This document shows positions 1-13,672 of a stretch of 64,000 nucleotides of DNA, piece after piece (the stretch's first letter is position 1; each line of letters begins with the position of its first letter). Position numbers and translations under genes: made by a program. The notes beneath the pieces are model-generated. The model saw only the letters and a list, made by a program, of their open reading frames with translations, was not told the DNA's origin and ran no database searches. Location: NCBI GenBank assembly GCA_027886175.1, contig JAJNNQ010000142.1, positions 1,060,501 through 1,124,500 on the forward strand. Reading direction: 5' to 3'. This DNA is from Phylloscopus collybita. Lineage: Eukaryota > Chordata > Aves > Passeriformes > Phylloscopidae.

Positions 1-1746
1 CAAATTTGAGCAGATGTGACCAACAGTTACTTTAACCAAGAATGGAATTTCTCCCTGTGCTGCCCCGCTGAAGACAAGGAGATAAGATCAAGATCTTGTA
101 AGATAAGATCCTGGATCACAGAATTCCAGAACCAGAGCATCTAATGTTGGCTGACAGCAACACTGATCACTGCAATGGGCACTTTCTCCTCTTCCTGCTC
201 TCCAAGGATCCAGTCATCACCTTCACAACGTTCCCATCCCATCTTCAGGTATATTTTTATCCGAAATTTTAGGACAGATGTTGGACCAGCCCTCCCCACC
301 TTGCTGGAGATAAATCCTAGTTCAGTGTCTGCACGCCAGAGGCACCAGGGATTCCCAGGGCTGCTCTTGCAGTAGCAGATTTCAAGTAAGGGAATTATCC
401 TTGCAGCATTATTGAACTCTGTGTCTCTAACTGCAGATTATCAACAAGGACTCTCAGAGTCAGTCTGGGAAATACTTTACCGTAAAGGGATTCTGAAGTT
501 CCGCTGACCTTACATTTGAAAAAAGGACTTGGCAGTTATGTTCCACAAGAGGGGACCAATAACTGGACTTTGGAAATGGCTTTGAGAGTGACTGGAGTGT
601 GCACTGCAGGTAAGCTCAGGCACTTACAGGGTGTTAGCACGTGGAGTGTTACGTATCCAAAAAGCCTAAGAAAATGAAAAAAGAGAGGCTCAGAATTCTC
701 CCCCCCTACATCTGAGGAGCCAGAGGGAAGCTGAAGCCTTTAGATCCCAGGTGAGAGAAGCAGAACAGCGATGGCATCTCCTGCTGCAAGGCAATTCAAG
801 TAGCCACAGCAACCACAGCTGGAAAGAACCACCACTGCCAACAGCAGGGGAATGCCCCCACACACAGGAAACCCAGAGTACCTGGCCCCTGTGCTGCAGT
901 CCCAAACACTCCATAAACCAGCCTATCAAATAACCCTGCCTAAAACCATCACACAGACAGAACCTGAAGTGTGTTTGCAGAGGACTCATGGATGCTGACC
1001 ACTAAGATTTCTGACTCTGGTTCTCATTTATTTCATGTTTGGAAAGGGAGGAATAATCAAACATGGATAGTTAAAGCAGAAGTGACACCTGACAACATTA
1101 TGCGATTCAAATAGCTCATTCAAGGTTTTCCCATTTCAGGCCCAAGTTCCATTATTTGCTTCAGTGGTTCTTCTCCCTCAGACCTGTATTTCAAAACTCA
1201 CTGCTTTATGATGTACCCTGAGATGGCTCCAGAAGGCAAGCAGTACCTCATTTGGTTGATGGAGTTAGTAGAAGCAGTCTTTAAAAAATCCCTATTCTTT
1301 AACAGGTCATGCAAAAACTGAACAACAAAGCCAAGGGAGTCCTAAATCAGACATTCCCTACTGAAATGTGCCACTTTCTGACTCTTTTGCTTTCATGACA
1401 GCTCTTGTATTTTACATTTCGGGCCAAAAGCCATGGCAATACCCAGCTAACACACATCAACTGGGTTGTCTTCTAAACCAACTTGCCATCGCTCTGCACA
1501 GGACATCATCTCTCAAGTATGTTGACTCAGGCTGTAAGCTGCAGACACAAAGTTCAGAGGCCAAACCACCAATCCCATCCCACAGCCATGCTGTGTATGT
1601 TGGCTCACCATGTGTGACATTAGCCGTGTTCATTACAATTACTATGTGAACAGAAAGATGTTAATAATTTTTAAGTAAAGAGAAAATGTTGGGTTTTATA
1701 TTTGAATTGAGGGCTCAGGTTCAGACCAGGTCTGCAGTTTCCCTAC
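1..1746 (-). other. NSD3: NSD3 intron, no exon seen
   Basis: I looked here on the minus strand for the next NSD3 segment, the lysine-rich linker before the PHD fingers, and did not find it. No repeat family was recognised either. Short reading frames in this stretch are chance. Confidence 0.6.
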
Positions 1747-1873
1747 CTGCTGCCCCAGAAGTGGTCTCAGGGGAGGACGCGTTTTGCACCACTGCTTTTT
1801 CACTTCTCTGGGCTGATGAGGAATTAAGTTTCTCTTGTCCTTTGACGCTTATTTCTGTTTTGTTACCAACTCC
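1747..1873 (-). CDS. NSD3: NSD3 coding exon (linker after PWWP)
   Basis: This 127-nt exon starts after a TTTTCAAG acceptor and ends at CAG/GTAGGG. It reads in phase from the previous exon, opening with the residues GVGNKTEISVKGQ and ending in an SSPETTSGAA segment, which matches the family linker after the first PWWP. It covers about residues 526-567 and ends in phase 1. It is low-complexity, Ser/Thr-rich and probably disordered. It is the last NSD3 exon before the window edge; I found no further exon in 1-1746. Confidence 0.85.
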
Positions 1874-2645
1874 CTTGAAAAGAAAAAAGGAAAAGATTGT
1901 CTTCCCCTGATATAAAGGTGTGCTGCTACTAGGTAAGAGACCTGCCCCTGAATCTCAGAACAGAAACAATCAGTGCTCTCCAACCCAACACATACACAGG
2001 ATTAATCTACTACAGAGCTGCTTCCCTGCAGAACTTTCCACCCCTCTTGATCTCCCCTTACACACAAGGAAAAAATAATTCCAGTGACTTTTCTAAACAT
2101 TACCTTCTCTACAGGGCTTAGGATGAAATAAACACTCTCCAGGTAGAGAGGCAGAAGAAGGAGGCAGAGAAATAGTCCTAAGCCTTTTCCTTACACTGAC
2201 TGTGGGAAGATGCAGTGCACCTGAAGGAAGCTCAGAGGCAGAACTCAATTTAAAAGTCTGTTACACAAAATGTAGTTATTTCTAGTACATTATTAACAGT
2301 TTTGTCATCAGTTTCCCAAAAAGCCACTGATTTTATCAAGAATTCTTGGATTATTTCAACCAGGAAGCTGGAGTTAAACAGCTTTAATATTTTTCATGTG
2401 TTACAAACAAAAATACGGCCACCTGTAGGGAGCTGCTCTGCCACCAGCAAAACAGTTACTGCCAGAGCTGCACTGAAAGTGGGGTTCAGTGCACTCAAAG
2501 GTTCTATTGTCACATTTGTCTGTTAATCTCTCCAATGAAAGGAACACGGATGGTGAAAGCTTGGTGGACACAGTTCAAGCTCCCCAGGGAGGCAGGCTCG
2601 GGATAACTCAGGAGCAATAGAGGGGTCACTGCACCAAGCACGTAC

Positions 2646-3152
2646 CTTGGTGGAATAAACAAATTGATCGATGAGTTTTCCATCCCCAGCAGCATTCTGA
2701 AGGGCAAAAACCTGTTCAATTTTAACAACTGGAGACATGTTACACTTTTGCAGATCCAGGTTGTGCATGGTTATTGAGGCCGGTAGGGACTTCCTAGCTG
2801 CAGCTGTTTTCCAGGCGATTTTCACGGGCGGTGCCTCCTCCTCCTCCCCGCTGGGCTGCCTGCGCTGGCCCTGCCGGCGCGCCTCGGCGTGGGGAGGCGA
2901 GCACCCCGCCACCACGTTGGCGTGCTCCGGCTGCGTGCTCGGCGCCGGCTTCGGCCGCCGGTTCTTCTTGGCCTCCGATTTGGAAGCAGCAGTCTTTTTG
3001 GCTTTGGCTAAAGCCTCCTCTGGCTCTTGGTCTACGTAAATGAAGGTGTACTGCTCTATCCTCTCCTCCCGGGTCATCTTCAGCGCCTTCTCGGCGTGAG
3101 CAATGCCAATGTCCCACTGCGCTCGCTCCCTCTGCGGCCGCGGCTTGCGAAT
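2646..3152 (-). CDS. NSD3: NSD3 coding exon (basic linker after PWWP)
   Basis: This 507-nt exon (169 codons, phase 0 at both ends) has an acceptor ending TTAAG and a donor AAG/GTACGT-like. It encodes the segment beginning IRKPRPQRERAQWDIGIAH and ending near FIDQFVYSTK in the family (here LIDQFVYSTK), about residues 357-525. It is rich in Lys/Arg and Ala with an acidic EEEE patch, and contains the conserved KIAWKTAAARKSLPAS stretch. Mammalian NSD3 has a few more residues around the motif ITMH; here it reads ITMHNLDLQK. The GC-rich middle (2830-2960) is less conserved. The stretch is a flexible linker between PWWP1 and the PHD fingers. Confidence 0.93.
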
Positions 3153-3410
3153 CTTAAGGGACAAGACAAGCAGTTGGTTACACTGAACATTTTGCCACTA
3201 CAGCACTTAAACACAATCTTGAGGGTCTCTGCATCTCTCAGGCAGCAGACTGCAGTCTGCTCTCCATTTACAGGGTGTTTTTGACACTGAATGTGGACAC
3301 TGAACTCCCTGCCAGCGAGATGCAGCCTTCTCAGGGCAAAGCACCGAAGAGGTCCAGACCTGCCCCGGAGCATCTCCCTTACAGAGATGACCCCCCAGTG
3401 CCCCCTGTAC

Positions 3411-3565
3411 CTTCTGTTTCTCAGAGTGGTTGCTGGCTTGCTTGGCTGCCTCAGCCAGTAACTGCTCGTACTGTTTGTGCCCTTGGTACTCCCGGACGCG
3501 CTTCTCGTGCACCCAGGCACGCTCTGGCTGGTTGCTGAAGAACTGCACGTGGTACTCCCGGGCAC
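3411..3565 (-). CDS. NSD3: NSD3 coding exon (second half of PWWP domain)
   Basis: This 155-nt exon runs from TTTCAG/GTGCC to EKQK at AAG/GTACAG. It encodes the conserved stretch REYHVQFFSNQPERAWV and the following helices (about residues 305-356), which complete PWWP domain 1. This domain reads methylated H3K36 in nucleosomes. It starts in phase 1 and ends in phase 0, fitting both neighbours. Confidence 0.95.
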
Positions 3566-3952
3566 CTGAAAGAGCAAGCACCACTCAGCAGTTGTATCAA
3601 CACTCTCCTCCCCAGTGCTTCATTCCTGCAAGTGGAGGTACCTGGCCCAAGTACACAAATATAACAGGCCAGATCCAGAACAGCTTAAGGTGGAAGCTCA
3701 GGACATCCTGCCCACACTGAACACACTCTCACACTGACTTGAGAAAAGGAGAACACCCGTGCACAAGCCCATTCCCACAGTGCCACCTGCAGAGGTCACC
3801 AAGCAGGTACTAATTCTGTGCATGTCGGGACTGTCCTGTTCAGCACACACACAGCAAAATTCACCTCACAAAGGCAGTTTAGAATGAAGATATTTTTAAT
3901 AAAGGAACAGCTACAGACACCTGACACTCTGGCAAAGAGCTTCCTCCCTTAC

Positions 3953-4112
3953 CTCTTGTATTAATTTTGGTATGCACGTCAAGCTGTGGATCACATGACA
4001 CCATGCAAGGCCACCATGGGTACGTCCCCACCTTGGACCAAACCAGATCCCCAACCTGGAACTTGACGTCATGGGTGACCTGCGTTGGAAGGGACGGCAC
4101 GAGCTGCTGGCC
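3953..4112 (-). CDS. NSD3: NSD3 coding exon (first half of PWWP domain)
   Basis: This 160-nt exon starts after TTTGCAG and ends AGAG/GTAAGG. About 15 variable residues lead into VKFQVGDLVWSKVGTYPWWP, the hallmark of the PWWP domain, at about residues 267-286. The aromatic-cage residues of this fold lie in and around that motif. It ends with a split glycine codon completed by the next exon. Confidence 0.95.
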
Positions 4113-4572
4113 CTGCAAAGGAAACACCACATTAAAGCCACAGGAGAGGATTCAGAGCACTTGGAGATGCACACACCATCCACAGGGACTTGTTGTTGTT
4201 CTCTCAGATATCCCTGAGGTTTGATAATCCAAGATGAGAAAAACATTTCTTAGAAACATGAAAGGAAGGAGCTGCACACAGCTGGGATTTACGCAACAAC
4301 ATCACCAACAAACCAAGACACAAAAGAGCAACTGCCACCCCCCCAAAAATGGTTCTGCTTCCTAAGGTGATTAGAAATACTGCTTTTAGGATAAAATAAA
4401 GCAATAAATCCAGTACAATAAGAGATGCATTGATGCAGTAGTGAGAGTAATAAGAGTTTAAAAGAAATGACAACTGATTTATCAGATAAATTAAAGAATC
4501 AGTGGAAGAAACAGCCCAAAAATAGTGACACTCTCTTAAGTTCCAAAAGTGTTAATTGGTGCATGTACTAAC

Positions 4573-4641
4573 CGGAGCTTCCTCCAGCACTGCATCTTCT
4601 CTTGGTCTCTCAGAGAGCGTGCTAAGCCTCTCGTTTGGTCT
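4573..4641 (-). CDS. NSD3: NSD3 small coding exon (23 codons)
   Basis: This exon is only 69 nt, phase 0 at both ends. It lies between a TTTCTTAG acceptor and a CCG/GTTAGT donor. It encodes RPNERLSTLSERPREDA followed by VLEEAP, which matches the start of the NSD3 linker ahead of PWWP in mammals. It joins the first coding exon (ending EEQN) to the PWWP exon without a frame change. Being a multiple of three it could be skipped without breaking the frame. Confidence 0.87.
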
Positions 4642-7335
4642 CTAAGAAATGGGTAACAACGAAGAGAAAAAAAGAAAACAAACACAAACAAGGTAAGGGG
4701 ACAGTAAAACAACAGAGGATAATAGTGAAACCAGGCAGAAAAAACTAATTCACAGAGAGAAGGCAACCATGAACCCAGAAAACATGAATATGACTATTCC
4801 TCGTACTCAAATAACATAGTAACATCACAATAAAGAAATACCTGGTTTCCCCTACACTATTTACATTACTATCACACCTGAATATAACTATGTTCTCCTG
4901 TAACAGGTGACAGAAGAACATACATTCAGAAACAGCAAATCCAAATAACCTTCCACCTAAAATAACACACAATTTCCAAAAACCAGAGAACCCCATGTGA
5001 GGATACCCATAGTGATGTGGTGAGTCTCACTGTACACCAGTTATTTGCAACAATTGCATTACATAAATTATGCTAAATATACAACATGGTAATTATAAAA
5101 TCGACGTTAAATTGCATAGAGTTGACAAATGTATCTGGAGGATCAAAAGTCCACAACACAGAGCAGAATCAGCCCTGACCAGAAGCTGACACTGACGTGG
5201 CCATGGCCAGCGGGCGTGAGGGGACAGGCTGAGGTAGGGGTGGCACTATGGCAGGAGACAGGTGCCACACTCTTGCTTTTCCTGCAGCAGAGAAGTCAGA
5301 AGTCAAAGGACTCAAAGAGCAGCAAAAGGAGCAGTCAGGCACAAGCAGTGAGGAACTAATAATGCTGACAGCCACTGTTATTCCCAGGCCACTCCAAGCA
5401 CAGCCCCCATCAGTCCGTGCTGTGTGCTCCAGAGGACCAGGGACATGAGGAAAGGGACAGAGCAGCTCAGGCCAGGGATGGCACAGCCCAGGGTCTCATT
5501 TGGAGTTGTCTGTACACAACCACCATTTAAGATTGATCACAATCCTATTTGCTGGGCAGAAACTCTTCCTCCCTGTACAGCAGGAAGCACAGAGCACTGA
5601 TTCCTGCCTGCCTTTCACTCCAGGGAGTTAGTGAAACCTCCTCTGCCAGAGGAGTCAGGCTGGCTTCACAGACTGCAAACTTCCAGCTCCTCACAGAACA
5701 CAACTACCGAGCAGACAGGCTGACTCTTAAAACAAGGACTCAGAGCTTGACGTTCACCAGTGTATTCACAACATTTCCATTTTAAATCAGCCTCTCCAGT
5801 ATGGGCATTCCCTCACAGTCAGTGGATTTCCACCGAGATTACAGCATCAGAATAAGGAACAACTGGTGATCATCTGACTTGCCACAGCCTCGATGGGCGT
5901 AAAACTATAAAACAAGTGTAGTTGTAGCAAAAGTTGTTTGCTCCTATGAAGATGATCCCAAGTCACAAGTCTCACACCACTAACACTGAAGATGACAAAC
6001 ATGTAAATGAAGATGAAATTGTGCAGTGGAAAGCAAAATGATGGGACAATGGACCTGGGACTGCCCCGCCAGACTCATACCGAAAACCACCAGCACAAAA
6101 TCCTCTTCCTGTCAGAGCAGGCCATGTCTGAAACAGGGCTGGGTAATGTGAAACATTTATTGCAACACCACCTTTAGAAAGGGAAATGGAAGCAACAAAG
6201 AGGACAGTAGCAAAACCAAGATTTCTGGTGAACTCTGGATGACACACAGGACTAGGAACTTGGAATTCAAGATACAAGGTTTTTGTTCAGTCTGTGAGAG
6301 ACAGAAGACTCCATTCTCCTGGAAAGCAGGTAACAGAGCCAGAGGGACAGGCACAGCTGAAGCTCCAGGAGTAGAACAGGAGTCACTGGTAAGAAGGGAA
6401 ACAAACTGACAGCCTGATGTGGGGGTGATGGAGTCTGGCCAGAAAACAGTGCAAGAGAGATGCTGCTCAGGGAGTGCCAGCAGGACACAGCAGCTCCTAC
6501 AGCCACCTCACAGGGACTCCAACAGCACCCCCATGGAGCACAGAACCCACTCCACCAGACAGGATCTTCTCCCTGAAAGCAGCAAGCACCAAGGGCTCTC
6601 ACAGACCTTACAACAAATTCAGCTACATTCTGTAACAGCCCAGCCTGAGCTGGGCAATTTCTGTCCTGGCCAGGTATGGCAACTTCCCCATTCCTGGCAC
6701 TTACCAGGCTCTCTGCCACCCATTCCCTCAAACTGGGAGAGGCAGAAACCAGCAACACAGAGGTGGCAGGAGCAAGCACGAGAAAAGGAAACAGAAGTAC
6801 TGGAGTGGCTTATGAAACTGAAAGAAAAAGAATGAGAGGGCACCAACATAATCTGGGCCTTTGCTGCCCAGAATCTCAGTTAACACCACCTGAGGTACAT
6901 CCTCTGGATATGGACAATACGGTACAAAATTAATTGATATTTCACTGCTGAATACCCCAAGTAACCTGACTTTCCACTTAACAGTCTAGCACTCTCTGGA
7001 GAGACAATTTTAGAAATGTGTAAGCTTTTGTCCAGAAGTTCCATCTTCAACACTGGCCAGAGTTTAGCAAACTCTAAACATGCTATAACACTAAATAATA
7101 TTAAAAAAAACCAATATATAACCTTGTCTAAAATTTGTTTTTCATATGAGCCTTTACACCAACATTGCGTTACCTACAGACACAGCTCCTGGCAACCTCA
7201 TCCTGAGGCTCTGACGAGTAACTAAAGCCTGGTGACTCAGCGTGCACACAGCCAGAACAAGGACAAACCCTGCCGGACACGCTCTTCAGCAACAATACCA
7301 GGTGTACAGATGGCTGAAATTACCATTCCACTTAC
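4642..7335 (-). other. NSD3: NSD3 intron
   Basis: This 2.7-kb intron separates the first coding exon from the 69-nt exon. I saw no exon, no recognisable repeat family and no obvious conserved element in it. It is AT-richer than the FGFR1 half of the window. Confidence 0.6.
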
Positions 7336-8063
7336 ATTTTGCTCCTCTGATTCTAATTTTGGAATTTTGTGTGACTTGCGCTCTTCCGACCGGGAAGAGT
7401 CATGCTTGCTACTTTTTTTCCTTTTCTCTTTCCTCCCTTCATGTTTTGCCTTAGCGTACTCCCGCGCTTGGACTTCATTCAACAGGTCCCCGCACAGGGA
7501 GGACTCAAACAATTCCCTGCCGTTCTGGATAGTTTTGGTTATTTTGAGTTTGATCTCTGGTGAGCCAGTCTTCTTTGGAATCCCCACTTGTGGAGCTGAA
7601 GGTGGTGGTGGAGGTGGTGGCTGGGGAGGGGAAGGCTTTTCCAGAACTTCATGCGGCCTGGCGTTGGAGTTCTCCACTGGGTAATACTCCGGGGGACTGA
7701 AGTTCCTGACGGCCCCAAAGCCGTTGGCCGAGCCGTTGGGATACTGAGCGTACGCCTGGTACTTGGCCTGGGGCTCGTACACGCCGATGGCCGAGGGGTA
7801 CCCGTTGGTGAGGGGGGGCAGCTCCTCTGCCGTGGGCGTGGGGTACTGGAAGCCTTGCTGCAGCGCGGCCTCGTACGGCGTCCGGCCCCCATCCTCAGCA
7901 ATGTCACTGCTGCCATCAAAGGCCTCCTCTTGGCGGATGTTGGCCGAGTCAATGAGTTGAGGTGGTTGCTGAATTGTGTTTCCCATGATCCCTTGCATGA
8001 AAGAGAAAGAGAAATCCATTGTTCTGCTCCAGCATCCTTAGCTTTCCCTTTTTCTCATAGGGC
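7336..8063 (-). CDS. NSD3: NSD3 first coding exon (start codon, ET-binding motif)
   Basis: The start codon is at 8019-8017, and 44 nt of 5' UTR precede it after a CCCTGCCTCTAG acceptor. The 228 codons begin MDFSFSFMQGIMGNTIQQPP, a near-identical match to vertebrate NSD3 as I recall it. A proline run (about 130-140) is followed by the EIKLKITK motif (residues 155-162), which in mammalian NSD3 binds the extraterminal domain of BRD4. A lysine/serine-rich nuclear-type segment follows. The donor is AAT/GTAAGT, phase 0. The short NSD3 isoform shares this part. Confidence 0.97.
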
Positions 8064-11000
8064 CTAGAGGCAGGGGAAGGGAAATAAGAAGTCAGTGCAA
8101 ATTAAACAACGGTAATTAAGCAAATTAAACAGCTGAGGAAAAAAGGGATCTCGAGAACAATTTCCCCCTCTCTATTCAGCAGCCACCCTCGCATGGATTT
8201 AGAGAGGACTGGTGTTACTGCGCCTTTACAAAGGGTTACTGACATAGCCCCTCATATGGCCAATTCCTTCTTTTCCAAGACATTTCAAAAAATATCAGAA
8301 GCACTTAGGAGTGCTTAAAAAGTATTACAAAGTCAGAATAACGGTGTCAAAATCCCCAGCACTCTCCACAGCCTTCCTACTCATGCCCTAGGAAGGGTTA
8401 TTCCAACCTGAAGCAGCTGGACAGCATTTCACTCTGCAGCATGAGAAACACCAAGCTCTCCTGACACAGTCACTGTACACTGCACAAGCCAGGAAAGACA
8501 AACAACAGAGAAATCTTTCCTCCTCCTCCTCCTCCCTCCCCACCTTGCCAAAATTCGAGGTATGAGCAGTCTTTGGGCAAACCATAGGATGCTCTGAACA
8601 ACAGTACAATGAAAACAGGTGTGTCATTCCACCTGGGAAGCCAGTGCCCTGCAGCAGCCTCAGATGGAGTTTCCCAACCTCTTCCCTCCCCAGAAAAGCA
8701 GGGTACAGTTTGCATGCACTGGCTCTCAGCAGCTCTGCAAGGAGGGTTATTCTCCTGCCCCTCACCTTATTTTAAGTTTAAGCACTGCATGGTTCTGACC
8801 TCAGCATCAACAGACCCCCAAACCTGAGGTTACTCACTGAATGAGATTCCAGCTGAACACCGGCATACACACCTTCAACTTTCCAGTGCATATGAAAACA
8901 CCAAAATCAGACTCAATCAAAGTTAGACTTCCAAAACTCAGCTGCAGGTTCAGAGAAGGCTTTGGCATTCACGTAAGCAGCTCAATGTTCAACAAGAAGC
9001 AACACAGTGACCTGACCTGCAGGTAAGAAACACCAGTTTGCTTCCCACGAGGTTAGTTCAGCCCTTCCAAAGCAAACACGGCCCCATGGTATTTGTTCTG
9101 CCTTTGTGGGCACACAGGAGGGTTACTGTGCCCTTTTGGTCTGGGTTAGAAATGACATTAATGCATCCCACAGACACTTCTTCTAAAGGGAACCACCATT
9201 AAATCCTGCCCACATGCAATTCTCACCCTCCCAAAGCCATGCATCTCAATACCTCAGCTAAGAGCTTTCCTAACACTGAGAACTTCCCTCTCCAAGGCTG
9301 CAAAAAGTAACTGAAGTTCCAACAGGAACAAGAACTTGATCAGATCTGTGCTGGATCTTTTGGGGTGATGTTTTTCAATGATCTTCACCCTTAGATTAAA
9401 TTGACATTTGTCCACATCTTCACTGCCCTGTGAGACCGACTCCAGCACATCTGTCACCGTAATTAAGCAATTCAGGGCAGTAACAGCACAAGGCTCTGCA
9501 GCAGAATTTTCTCATTGCACAAACTTTTAAACCTCAGGGCCACGAAACCATCCCTTCCTCCACAGCTCTGCACATCAGCCAGCAAACCAATACAAGTGTC
9601 ATGGTCAGGGGGCGCAGATCTGAGGAGCAGCACGCGGGATTGCACACCAAGGTCAAAAACCCCAACCCACCCCCGTTCTGGGAAGAGGATGTGGGACTCT
9701 TTGTACTATTTACCACCAAATTGTTACTTTCCACCTGCCAAACTGAAGTGCAAACAGTAGATTCTCACACTAAGCTGGGTTTTTACTTTTTACTAAAACC
9801 AGGTTCAATCTTTTCTTCTGAATACTTAAAAAAACCTCTTGGGAAGCTGTGGCAACACTTCAGGAACATCCACAGCTGGATGGGCACGGTCCCAGCTGCC
9901 AACGCAGCTCCCACAGGCTCTGCAGCAGTGGCTGCCATTGTGCTTTGTTTTGTTACGTGACAGAAACGTGGATTAATGAACTTCAAAGCACTGCATTTAC
10001 ACTGCATTTAGGAGCTACCAGTTAAGAAACAGGGTTATGATTTGTTTCTTTTTCTTTCATTCTGGAGCTCAGCTGGGTCACTCAGCCTGTTCTGCACAGC
10101 TGGGACACCCCATCCCAAACTCGTTCCTCAGTAACTGTGCAGGCTGAGAACCAGGGCTCCAGGGAACTGCTCCCAGCAGCCCCAAAGCACCGAGGCTGTG
10201 CTCTGCCCTCCCACAGCACCGACACCACCGCCACCTCCTTCCTGCCCAGTCTCTCGCTGTCATCACTGTTAACACACCCAGACTTTCCCACCCTCCCTCC
10301 TGCACAAAATTCTGCATCAGTAGATCAGGCCCCAGATGCTGCCCAGTGAAGTGGCATCTTGGCAGGATTACAGTGAGAGGACAGGACCTAGAGTGACCCA
10401 CAAAACCAGGACAAAACGAGGAATCCTGAGCACACAGGAATCTCAACATCCAAACCCAAGGAAGGACCACTTTGTGTATGTCCCTCCTAAGCACTACTGT
10501 GAAGAAAACCCCACTGTCACCACAGAGAGCCATCCCTGCCACACAGCAACATCACCCACACCACAGGGCAACAGGATTTCCAGCTGATCTTGCAGAAAAG
10601 TATTCCAGAATAAATTCTTCTCACTATGCCAGTGATTACTCTATTAACCCACCGTGTCAGCCTCCTGTGAGCTGTACAATTTGGCTTCCAAACATAACCC
10701 ATAACAGATTCTGCACTGATACAACACTGGAGGTCAAAAGATAAAGAAACAGTTTCATCATTTCAAGATTTATAGGAAATAGACACTTCACAGCAGCTGC
10801 AAACAATTTGAAATCAACAATGAAATAATTTGAAGTTAACACTTTCAAAAGTGCAACTGAATTTCCCAATGAGAGAAGGAGTTTCCTCTTTAAAGGTGAG
10901 TGTCCACCACTCTGCTCTAGTCCTTTCTCAAGGCAGACAGGGACATAGGGCCATTTACAAACACTGAGAATCTATACACCTTCAGTAAATATTTTCCTCT

Positions 11001-13672
11001 CATCCATGGGTGAGTCACAATTCAAAGTAACAGAAGAAATGGCAAATGGAAAAATATAAGCAGTACAGCCTAGTAGAGCTCTTTCTCAAGTGAACACTGT
11101 TTCAGTTCCCATCCCAAGTTTCTCAGCTCAAATGAACATAACACAAAAAATCAGTTCCACTCCAAGAGTGGGTGCTCAGTGAGGAGAAGGTTTTGCAAAG
11201 ATTATGGATCCTCCAGGTTCACCTTCTCACCAACAACTGCACTTACCTAGAACCAGTTTTAGCGTAAGTATTTTTCAACTTTGCTCTCAGAAAACAAGAC
11301 TTGAAGTTCTCAAACCTTGCTTCCATTAGACTAAATAACAACTGACCTCAGACTATCAAACAATTCCAATCCCACGTGATCACAGCTTTTCTTACTCCCA
11401 ATCAGGGAGTCCTGTAGGTTTGACTGAGACTGGCTGTGGCCACAGCAGGGAGAAACACAACAGCTACTGATAAAAGTCCAGCATACTCATATTTTAAACA
11501 GGTTTCACAAAACCTTTTCCACCCTTTTCTGCTGACAATCCCCACAGAGGGTTATCACAGTCAGAGGTAAGGTGCTTTATGGATGGAAAGTGTGTGCTGT
11601 GAGACAGAACCTGGCCTGCTGGCTCCATGAGGGAGCTGGAAGCACTGCTGTGAGTCAGCCGTGTGCACTCAGAACGGTGTCACTGCCTCGTCACCCCCAG
11701 CTGGGCTTTCTATCAACAGCCTCAAAAGCAGAAGTTCCAGGACATCTTTATGTCCAAATACCAACCCAGTTCCTGTCCACACAGACCTAAATCAGAGACA
11801 TGCAAACCTCTGCTCACATCCTACCATCCCCTCCTTAGCCCACAGATGTTTACTGCCACTTCCTGTGCTGTTCCATCCCAAAGTATCCAACCTGCACTGG
11901 TGCTGGTCTCCTCAGGCAAACAACCAAGGCAGCAGCTGCTCTCAGTAGCTGTTCACTGCTGCAGGTGTTTGACAGAGAGACAGAGCTGCCTGGCCGGACA
12001 GGCTGGGTGTCTGAAGTGATGCAATCACTCCTGACCTCTCAAAACCTTAAGCCTGCACTTCACACACACCCCTGCACCTCACTCCTCTCCAGAGCTGAGC
12101 ATACCCACTGCTTCTAGTCACCTTAACCACGACCCAGAGGGACACCTCTGTCACCTGGAACATCATCCTGGTGAGTCAGAACTGTATGAACTGCAGATGG
12201 AAATAAAACAATTGCTCCTACTAATCCCTGCATTCAGTCTGTGCAATCTGCTTTGTCCCATTCTTCTCTGCATGTCCTTAGCAAATCCCCCAGGCAAAGA
12301 TCTGTTTGCACACGTTAAGACAACACCAAATTTTCACCTGCACGTGAGTCTTTAACAGGAAACCTGCAGCCTGTGGATTTTTCCTGACTCCAGCTGGACT
12401 GAGCTGTTCCTCCTGGCAGACACCAGCGGTGAATCAGAGGCCTCTTGACAAACTTTAAAGCATGAGGTGAGGCTGCTTCCCTGTGCACCTTTGTAAAGGT
12501 GTTTTGTATTTGGTTTCTGAATGCCAGAAAAAACAGTCACGTCTGTAACTGGGCTTGATAAGGGCATTTGGAAGAAGTTTCCCACGGTGCTGTGGAAAGA
12601 AACAACTTGGACAGCAGAGAAAAGGGGTTTGTCTGAAAAAGGAGCTCAGACACTCATCTGTTCAGAGAGCCACGGGATTCAAATGGAAAACATGGAGCAA
12701 AAACTTTGGGTCTCCAGGAAAAGCCATGGGCTAATACTGCTATGAAGCCAGAAGTCAGATCTCTGGCAATACCAAACACTGTAATGTCACGACAGGCAGT
12801 CACATATCACAGCCAAGGCAAGAACCACAACGGGTCTCACACAAATCCCCTCAAACTGTGGCAAAGTCGTGTAACTAGAAAATGCAAAATACGTTTGTGT
12901 TAAAATGAAGCACAGAGTCTTCGACCACCATCCTCCACTCTTACCCTGTACCTTCATAAAGCATGTGCTCAGGCTTTGGAGCAAAATCTTTTCAAGCAGT
13001 TCATAAAAAAAATTAAATATATATATACGTAACTACCAAAACATTCACTGGGCACCTCTACAAAAGGTCACTGAAAGACTCAAACAGTCATCAAAACACA
13101 GTTTTTCCCTCAACTCTAACTACCGGCCACTTAATACGGTCCTTCAGGTTAGTTAATATCTGTAGAACTATGCCATCATTAAGACTTTTAACAACAAATT
13201 GCACTGAAACAACCGAATGTATCGACAGCGAAATGAAAGCACAGCGAGACCACAACAAAGTGCACTACAACGCAACAGCACCGCAAAAAAAAATAACATC
13301 AGAGCAACAACAAACCCTTGGCTGATGCTCAGCTCTTCCTGCGCGCGATAAAACCCTTTTCCTCGAGCTGGGGAGGCCGCGGCACGGTGACACCGGCGGC
13401 TCCGCTTGGCTGAAGCCCCAAATTTCGCACCCGCAGCAGGTCGGGGCACGGCCCCGGTGAAGCCGCGGGGCCGGAGCGGGGAGTGCGGAGCCGGCCGGGG
13501 GGGCGCGTCCCGGCGCCGAGCGCGGCCGAAACCGGGGCCTGTCCTGGCCGGGCTCTGCCCTGCCCGGGCTGTGCCGGGGCCCGGCCCCGCCGCCCCGGTG
13601 CCGCCGCAGCTCCCGCAGCAACATGGCGGCCGCGGCCCCTCCGCCCCGGGGCCGCCGCGGCCCCGCGCTCAC
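8064..13672 (-). other. NSD3: NSD3 intron 1 (within 5' UTR)
   Basis: This 5.6-kb intron separates the untranslated first exon from the first coding exon. It holds a (TCC)n-rich tract near 8515-8540. I recognised no exon or well-preserved mobile element. An AACATGGCGGC motif, like a YY1 site, lies at 13619-13629, just inside the intron. Confidence 0.6.
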
